DNA of 64,000 bases from Doris montereyensis (lineage: Eukaryota > Mollusca > Gastropoda > Nudibranchia > Dorididae), in the NCBI GenBank assembly GCA_037039925.1, contig JAXRKP010000389.1, positions 157,501-221,500 of the forward strand, read 5' to 3'. The translations under genes were made by a program, and so were the position numbers. Shown here one piece after another: positions 37,401-47,200 of the stretch; the first letter of the stretch is position 1; each line of letters begins with the position of its first letter. The notes under the pieces were generated by a model. The model did not search any database. It was given only the letters and a program-made list of their open reading frames with translations, and was not told the DNA's origin.

Positions 37401-40400
37401 TAAAAATCAGTGATGAGAGACATGATTTCTTTACTCTAAAATACCAACCAAATGATCAACACAGCAACAACTTACTGGCTTGTCCCATCTCTTTCTTTGG
37501 CACGTCCAAATTCAGGGGGATTTTAATAAACTTGTCTAAAGTCGTGTCTATGAATTCCAAGTGGTTCTCTAGGGGAAAGTTGCCATAGGTGAAAAACCTG
37601 AAATAAGAAAGCATTCACACAGAATGACGTCAGATAAGAATAGGAAAAAAACCAAAATGTTATAGTTCAATGCATTTATAAGAATGGATAGTACTCGAAA
37701 AATGAAAACAAATAATGTTATAGAATGCATTTATAAGAATGGATATAAGAACTATGCCTTTATAAGAATGGATAGTACTATGCATTTATAAGAATGGATA
37801 GTACTATGCATTTATAAGAATGGATAGTACTATGCATTTATAAGAATGGATAGTACTATGCATTTATAAGAATGGATAGCACTATGCATTTATAAGAATG
37901 GATAGTACTATACATTTATAAGAATGGATAGCACTATGCATTTATAAGAATGGATAGTACTATGCATTTATAAGAATGGATAGTACTACGCATTTATAAG
38001 AATGGATAGTACTATGCATTTATAAGAATGGATAGTACTATGCATTTATAAGAATGGATAGTACTATGCATTTATAAGAATGGATAGTACTATGCATTTA
38101 TAAGAATGGATAGTACTATGCATTTATAAGAATGGATAGTACAATACATTTATAAGAATGGATAGCACTATGCATTTATAAGAATGGATAGTACTATGCA
38201 TTTATAAGAATGGATAGTACTATGCATTTATAAGAATGGATAGTACTATGCATTTATAAGAATGGATAGTACTATGCATTTATAAGAATGGATAGTACTA
38301 TGCATTTATAACAAATGGATAGTACTATGCATTTATAAGAATGGATAGTACTATGCATTTATAAGAAATAGACAAGCACTTATAAAATGAAAACAAATAA
38401 TGGATAGAATGCATTTATAAGAATGGATAGTACTATGCATTTATAAGAATGGATAGTACATTTATAAGAATGGATAGTACTATGAAAATTTATAAGAATG
38501 GATAGCACTATGCATTTATAAGAATGGATAGTACTATGCATTTATAAGAATGGATAGCACTATGCATTTATAAGAATGGATAGTACTATAGCATTGTACT
38601 TATAAGAATGGATAGTACTATGCATTTATAAGAATGGATAGCACTATATTTATAAGAATGGATATTCTATGCATTTATAAGAATGGATAGTACTATGCAT
38701 TTATAAGAATGGATAGCATTTATAAGAATGGATACTATGCATTTATAAGAATGGATATTCTATGCATTTATAAGAATGGATAGTATGCATTTATAAGAAT
38801 GGATAGTACTATGCATTTATAAGAATGGACAGCACTATGCATTTATAAGAATGGATAGCCCTATGCATTATAAGAATGGATAGTACTATGCATTTATAAG
38901 AATGGATAGTACTATGCATTTATAAGAATGATAGTACTATGCATTTATAAGAATGGATAGTACTATGCATTTATAAGAATGGATTGCACTCAAAAATGAA
39001 AACAAATAATGTTATAGAACGCATTTATAAGAATGGACAGTACTATGCATTTATAAGAATGGACAGTACTATGCATTTATAAGAATGGACAGTACTATGC
39101 ATTTATAAGAATGACAGTACTATGCATTTATAAGAATGGATAGTACTATGCATTTATAAGAATGGACAGTACTATGCATTTATAAGAATGGATTGCACTC
39201 GAAAATGAGAACAAAGAAAAGATACATTCTGGCTTTACTACACGGTGAATCTAACATGCTAAAGTTATTCGTCTTCATTCATATGTTCTTTATCATCTAG
39301 GAAAACATCCACATACAAAGCTGGCATGAAAGACGTACATTACGCTACACACTCTAGACTTTGATTTCCGCATGGATATTCTAAATTGAACAGCTCAAGT
39401 AAAGTTAAACGACATTTCTAGATTTGTGAAGATGTTATTGTGTTGTTACTGTTTACTTTTTCTGGTGACACTTTATTATCAACCTTCTGTTTTCCAGATT
39501 TAAGTAAAGCACAGGGAACCAACTCGAACCCTGGTCTCCTGAGCGATAGCCAGATGCCCTAACAACTGAGCTACCGACGAAGCCTCACTTTTTTTACAAC
39601 CCCAGGGTGAATCCTAAAACGTCACATTTTTCTCAGGCACCTTCCTTTTTTTTTCAGGGATTTTTGTTGTTATATGCTCCTCTCACTTTCTAGTACATGC
39701 CTTCGGCAGATTTTAAAAAAAAAATTTTTTTTTTAACATAATGTCATGTTGCATGAATCGTCTTACTTGGCGTTGCTGGGATGGTAATGCATAGCGTGAA
39801 ACTCCTTCAACTGTTGATGAGTCAGTGACGGAATAGCTGGCCGGGTCTCCTCCAGACACAACGCCGTAAGTATGACTGGGAAACAGCGAGTTCAAAGCCC
39901 TCTGAGCATAAGCATTATCTGCATTTGACTGAAAAAAATTGTTTTTAAAAGAGAGAAAAAATAAGAAAATAAAAAAGATAAGCAACTTTTTTTTTTTTAA
40001 TAGAAAGAAAAGAGTTCATGAGAATTATGAGAATTAAAAAAAAAAATCATGATGATTATTTGCTGGAAAAAAAGTGGTTTTTTTTTAATCTGCTAGAGGA
40101 CGGTACAGTCCACAGGGTTTGAACTTATTCTGATATCGGTAGCTTGAAGCAAGTGATACAGGTGATGGAACATCACCCCCTAGATACATCTATAGCTGTA
40201 GACGTTTTCAAATCGAAAAAGCAGACTAAGACCGCGCAAACCCATTCTTATTTGAACGACAGCCTGCAACATTCCCAAAAATATTGATAATTTTACCCCA
40301 AAGTAAAATAAATAACAAAAAAAGTCAGCCGATCACTGGCCTTCCTGCGAAGTGCGATAATAGCTTTGCGTACTCAGAACATAATCTCCGGACTTCCCCC

Positions 40401-43400
40401 CCCCCCCCACACCTCTCTGTTGAGTTTCTGCCTTTAACGTAGGGTTTCTTTTTTTTTTTAAACACTCATGTACACACTTTTCAAGATAAATACGGACTTA
40501 CTGACTCAAAGAGGAAAAAATAATCCATACTAAATACATGTTTTATGTATTGGCTGACAACTACGTGGATAAGATGCCAGTCTGTCACAGGTTTTTCCCC
40601 TCACGCTGATGATTTTTCTGCTTAATTCCAGTAAGGAAAATGCGTTTTAAACGTTATTCTCCAGGAACGCAATGTGACACGTCGGACGCAGCACATTGCC
40701 CATATTTGAACCCAGGACCTACTAATCCCAACTCCAGGCAGTCAAATCACTAGACCGTTGGTGTCACACATGGGAGCAAAACAAATTTTTGTGTTAAATT
40801 GACTGTCTCTACAGCCATGTGGATGCAGCTTTAAATAACAGCAACTTTCTTCTACCACTTTGCCGTAGAAGGAGGCAAATTAATGGTAGTGAATTGTCTG
40901 TTTGGTTTATGATCCCAAGGGCTCTCTGTCTCTCTCAGAGCTTACAGCACCCACTACCTATTGAAGCAGAAAAGAAATGGGCTGTCTGTCCACTCACAAA
41001 AACTCCTTTCATTTCATTGTAAACCACTCCTTTGAAAATGATGGGAGAGCTGGTCTTGTTTGGATCTGTATGTTCCAGCCTCCAACCTTCTTGACTGAAA
41101 AAAAAAAAAAAAATGAGGATGAAAAGATTAATAATGTTTGTTGAAAAAAAAAGAAAGAAAGAAAACAAAGTTGAAACATAGCGTATAGAAAAATATATGT
41201 CAAACGAACGTAATTCTTTAAAACTTGAGTAATATGAAAGTCACAAGAGTTTACAGTAATTCAGAATGCAATGAAATAAAGAAAACACGAAAAGTGTATC
41301 GCCCACCTGAAATCGATCTCTCTTAAAAGGGGAAGAACGCAGCATCCATATAAACGGACATAAGATTCTTGAAGTCCTGCTCATTTTGGCTGGAAAACGG
41401 ATACATCGTCCAATCGTAAGCTGACAAAGAGGAACGGATAATGATAGTCTCAGCTTTAGTCAAACAATTGCTTTTCACAGAATAATTGCAATGCTTTTTT
41501 AATTAATTTGAATTGATTTCACCCGTATCCACAACTAAGGTCACCTCGGTTTAGTAGGATTTTATTTCTACGTTTGCCCAAAAAGCCCTGTAAACAACTA
41601 AGGGATCCTTAACAGGAGGAGGTGCCTTTTACACCAAGAAAACCCAAGAAAATTGTCCAATCTCTCGAGCACAAACCCACTGTCTTTTGATTGAGAGGTT
41701 GACACCTTGCCTCTGAACCACAGTGTCTCCATAATTGTGGTACCAGCCTTAAAGAGTATGGAAAAGAGTTCAATACCAAACCGTTTTTATTTCAATTAGA
41801 AAGAATCTTATAGTAACCACAGAATCTAAAAAAAAAAAAACAATTAGCATCTCCCATTCTGCTCCCCCACCTCAATATTTTATATTTAAAGGGAATTTGA
41901 GGCATGTTTTTTCTCGCCTTTGTTTTGGTCGTTCTGTTTGGAGGAGGAGGAGGGAGAGGGGGAGGCAGGGCTGTTGTATTCGTGTTATACCGTTTACGTT
42001 TTTTTTTTTTGTTAGTTCCGCTACCGTCTCTCGTTGGGTGTTTAGTGTGAGCCTTATAATCGTACCTGTAAGGGCATTCATGAATGTGGCCATGGAGCGA
42101 CTGAGCATTTTGAAAAACGGATCTCGCACCGGGAAGCTGATGGACCCACAGAGGACGGTGTGTTCAAGGATGTGCACACCTGTGCTGTCCACACCTGTGC
42201 TGTCCAATTGGAATTTGTCGTTTAAAGGTGACGCAAACCTGTGAGCAGAGGGCAAAACCAGACAAACAATGAGCAGAGAATTTCTTTAAAAGTATGCTGT
42301 CCATTGGTGTCGTTTTAAAGGTGACGCTGTGGGGCAAAACCAGACAAACAATGAAAAGAGAATTTCGTTAAAAGTATGCTGTCCATTGGTGTCGTTTTAA
42401 AGGTGACGCTGTGGGGGGCAAAACCAGACAAACAATGAGCAGAGAATTTCGTTAAAAGTATGCTGTCCATTGGTGTCGTTTTAAAGGTGACGTCCATTGT
42501 GGGGCAAAACCAGACAAACAATGAGCAGAGAATTTCGTTAAAAGTATGCTGTCCATTGGTGTCGTTTTAAAGGTGACGCTGTGGGGCAAAACCAGACAAA
42601 CAATGAAAAGAGAATTTCGTTAAAAGTATGCTGTCCATTGGTGTCGTTTTAAAGGTGAATGGGCAAACCAGACGCTGTGCTGTCCATTGGGGCAAAACCA
42701 GACAAACAATGAGCAGAGAATTTCGTTAAAAGTATGCTGTCCATTGGTGTCGTTTTTAAAGGTGACGCTGTGGGGCAAAACCAGACAAACAATGAAAAGA
42801 GAATTTCGTTAAAAGTATGCTGTCCATTGGTGTCGTTTTAAAGGTGACGCTGTGGGGCAAAACCAGACAAACAATGAAAAGAGAATTTCGTTAAAAGTAT
42901 GCTGTCCATTGGTGTCGTTTTAAAGGTCGTGGGGCAAAACCAGACAAACAATGAGCAGAGAAAATGCTGTCCATTGGTGTCGCTGTTTTTAAAGGTGAGC
43001 AAAACCAGACAAACAATGAGCAGAGAATTTCGAAAAGAGTATGCTGTCCATTGGTGTCGTTTTAAAGGTGACGCTGTGGGGCAAAACCAGACAAACAATG
43101 AGCAGAGAATTTCGTTAAAAGTATGCTGTCCATTGGTGTCGTTTAAAGGTGACGCTGTGGGGCAAAACCAGACAAACAATGAAAAGAGAATTTCGTTAAA
43201 AGTATGCTGTCCATTGGTTGACGCCAGAAAACCAGACAAACAATGAAAAGAGACGCTGTGGGGCAAAACCAGACAAACAATGAGCAGAGAATTTCGTTAA
43301 AAGTATGCTGTCCATTGGTGTCATTGGTTTTAAAGGTGACGCTGTGGGGCAAAACCAGACAAACAATGAAAAGAGAATTTCGTTAAAAGTATGTATGTGT

Positions 43401-44164
43401 CTGTAATGAAAAGTATTTATTATTGTAAAGCAAACATGTTACACTCAGAGTGGGTATCCAAATGCGATTATTAGATCAAATCCAGATCTGGGCTCTGCAC
43501 CGTGTTTATGTGCAGTAATACGATTCCAGATTGATATGTATAAAACCTGCTTAAAATGGCGGCTTTAGTGAATGAAAATTGTACTCAAAGACTCGAAAGG
43601 AAAACAATGAAACGCTACCTTTGGATGACAAATTCCTTAGCATGAGAAGTGTCATGATTGCCAGCGGTAAACTCAGACATTACTTTACCGGGTGCAGGCG
43701 ATATCAAATATCATTATTAGATCGAATCAGTGACTCAATACTGAGATTACGCAGGCTTTTTTATTCTAATGACCGGAAATCGAGAAATTGGGATGCAAGA
43801 AACACAAAAAGGTTTTGTCTCAACCTAGGCAAACAATTTTTTTCCAATCAATTCAAATACTGATTTTTGGTCCTAGAGCCCATTCGTTAAGAACCTAAAG
43901 CAGGTTATTTGAAATCTACATGTGAAATATGGTGATCGGGTCTCCAGGCATGCTTATTCTCTATAATTGTTGTTAGACTTGTTACCACTGGCCCTTTATA
44001 ATTTGATTTTTGTTTCTTTTTTAATCTTTCTTATTTTAGGCAAAAGTTAGAGCAATGGCCTTATGGACTAGCCAATGCTGCACTTATATGAAAATGGACA
44101 AAGATCACAGGATTGCGGACTGAGTAATGCCTGAGTTAATAGCGCTCAAAGTTAGAGAAAGTCG

Positions 44165-44216
<52 letters not shown>

Positions 44217-47200
44217 TAAGGGTCGCCTATCACCTTTTCACGAAGGAAAGAAGGGACCAAACGACAAAGGCGATGAGTGCCAATTGAGAGATGAGAGGTT
44301 CAATTCTGTCTGTGGAGCCTGTGACTTTTTATCTGTGTGTTTTCCATTACCTGTTTGTCCCTAAGGGGCGCTGAACATCTTAATATCATACGTTCCTTCA
44401 AGGCCCTTTGCGACTCACAAGAGCCGGAGCTTATCCCGGCTTCTATAACTTGAGGCGGAACAGAAAGGTGATCACTATCACCTCCTGGATAGGACACAAG
44501 TCTGTCGCATGATTCTACACCACATATATTACTGGTACCCATCAGTAACAGATTCGAGTACAGAAAAGACTATGTGTTTTAAGCATCTTTCTCCATGACC
44601 ACAACGTCGGGGATTGCTTGGATTCAACCCCTAGGATGTCGTAATCCCAACTCCGGCAACCTAATTACTAAGCCATCGACCACCCATCCCCCCCCTCCAA
44701 CTCATTCTATACCATGTTGAAATTTAACATTTTTGACATGGCCCTATGCCCACTTTGTTTGTCTTTACTTTTGATGAATGGACCGGCAAAAAGAGAAACA
44801 GAGGACGCCCAAAAACAATGGGACGCAGAATGGTGGAGAAAGAGACTAGGAATGGAGAGGGATGGCCTTCGCCTTCCCGGGAAAGAGGCCAGAACAGCAG
44901 CAGTCCAGGATAGAGAGCAGTGGAGAAAAAATGCTCAGGCCTTATGTACTCCTGGTACAGAGAAGGAAATGACATAAAATAATATTAGGGCCCCATAAAC
45001 ATAGACGAGACAAATACGAGGAATAGACAGAATTTAAAAAAGTTGGCCACCACGGACATTGAACCGGCAACCTCGGCGCCGGCACCCATCGCTCACCATG
45101 AAAAGAAAGCAACCATTTTGTTGGTACCACGCCTTCTTTTCATGGCAAAGTAAAGGGTGTCGATGCAGAGGTCATGGATTCGATACCCATTGTGACCAGG
45201 ATGTGTTACTGTCTATTATTTGTACTTGTCTCTGTCTTTGTTCCTTTCTATGAGGCTTCAATAGTATTCAATGTCATTTCCTTCACTTTCGACATGCACC
45301 GCCCATGTCTTTATCCCGGTATGGAGAGAGAGTTTTGAGGTAAGGTTTAATGAACAAACTTGCAATCACCTGAAGGCGTTGTTGTCATCGTCTCTGGCAG
45401 CGTGAAGGTGCTCTGCTCCCGTTTTGTCATGTTTGAGAAGAGCTGCAGTTATGAAGAACTCTGGAATTTCCTCTACCTGAGAAAAGATCAACGGATAATA
45501 ATGCATATATATATTACATCATCATCAAAGAGATGGATGCATCATGTCAGAAATGATAAAACGTCCAATTTTGAAATCACAAAAAATGGCCGGACAGCAA
45601 TGAATGATATTTCATGATGTAGGAACGTCTGTCTCAAAGCACAGTATGTAATTTGCCATCCTATACTAAAGAAGAAAAAATATCTCCACAAAGGGCAGAT
45701 CGATTATTCAGAGAAAAACAAAATGATAGAAAAGAAGAAAATGGACTAGGTTAGAGTATTCAAAAAAAAATGAGATACCAAATTTTTTGAATGCAACGCT
45801 TTCATCTGCACAGACACTATTGGTATACATATAAAAATTCCTCCTCTTTCTAAACTGCATTACTATTACTGCTATTAAATCAAAATTTTCTCGAAAAACA
45901 CTCTAGAAAAAAAAACCCACCTTACGTTCCTATCCGTTTTGAAGCAGTCTACATAATTCTATGCAAATATATATTTCTAATCATAACTATTGCCTATCAA
46001 CCTTGTCAAGATATTATAGGCCATGAACAAAAATTCTACATCCTTTCTTGTCTTTTAGAATTGCCTACTTCTTAAGATTTCAGGACCTGTTGTTGCCCTC
46101 AATATAATATGTGTTATGAATAAAGAACAAGCTATGTATCATTTGACACTTTAAAGACTCCTACCTTTTGCACAGTGTAGCCATGCAGTTGGTCTCCTGG
46201 TTTCAGTGCCCGTGACACGATCTCTTGCCTCTTCAGTAAGAAGACGAGAATTCCTAAAGCTGAAAGAAAAACAATCATGACACTTGTAAAGAAAATGAAA
46301 TGATAAGTAACAATCGAGAAAATATTCATGAATCATGCATCATTATTAAACAAATGTTTACTTGAAGGCTGGGAAAGTTTTAACAAAAAAAGTAAAGTTC
46401 CTTCAAGGCCACCACTAGAGCCGGAGCTAATCCGCGTGAAGTGATACAGATGATAATAATCACCTCCTGGACAGGGACAGTAGTCTGACGCAGATTTTTA
46501 CTCCCAAGCTAATGCTTGTACCCATTTACATATGGGTCGAATGGGGACAATAAGTGTTAAGTGTCTTTTCCAAGGAACACAACATCGGACAGCTTTGTTA
46601 GGATTTGAAACCAAGACCTCGTGTAATCACAAGTCCAGCAGCTTAACCACTCAGTCACTGAAATTTGGAAAAGCGTCCCTTAAACTTCTAAGCTGAAAGT
46701 GATAACCCTGCTGTTACGTAGCAACCACAAACACCAAAAGCAACTTTTTAGCAAATTATGTTTATTATGTCGTATGGTTTTGAAATACAGTACACATGAC
46801 ATACATATTGTTGGTGTTCAACTCTAAGAGCGGAAGTGTGCAGAGGTAACTTTTCAAGAAAATGAGACAAACACATTATAATTGTATTTATATGATGCTA
46901 GAACTGCTGAAATCTTCATGTACTTCTTGCTCAATCAAAAGAATCAAGAAATCTTTTCCCAATGATAATAAATTAAAAAACTAATCAACTGACACGATCA
47001 TCATCAGAAAATTTGTTGCCACAGCACATTATATTGTTATAACCATACAGGCACTCCTCTTTGGTTCAAGACAGATGTTTCTTATTCACGCAGTCAATGT
47101 AAGTAGCACATGGATGGGTGATTGACTCAACAATCCTATCCAACATCTTGTCTTTATATTCATACTCATAGGAAATCATGGCGAAAGCACGGATCAAACA

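Noticed and set aside
39498..39595. tRNA gene on the - strand
   Set aside because: A and B boxes are present, but no acceptor stem or clean anticodon arm is seen. Called a SINE head.
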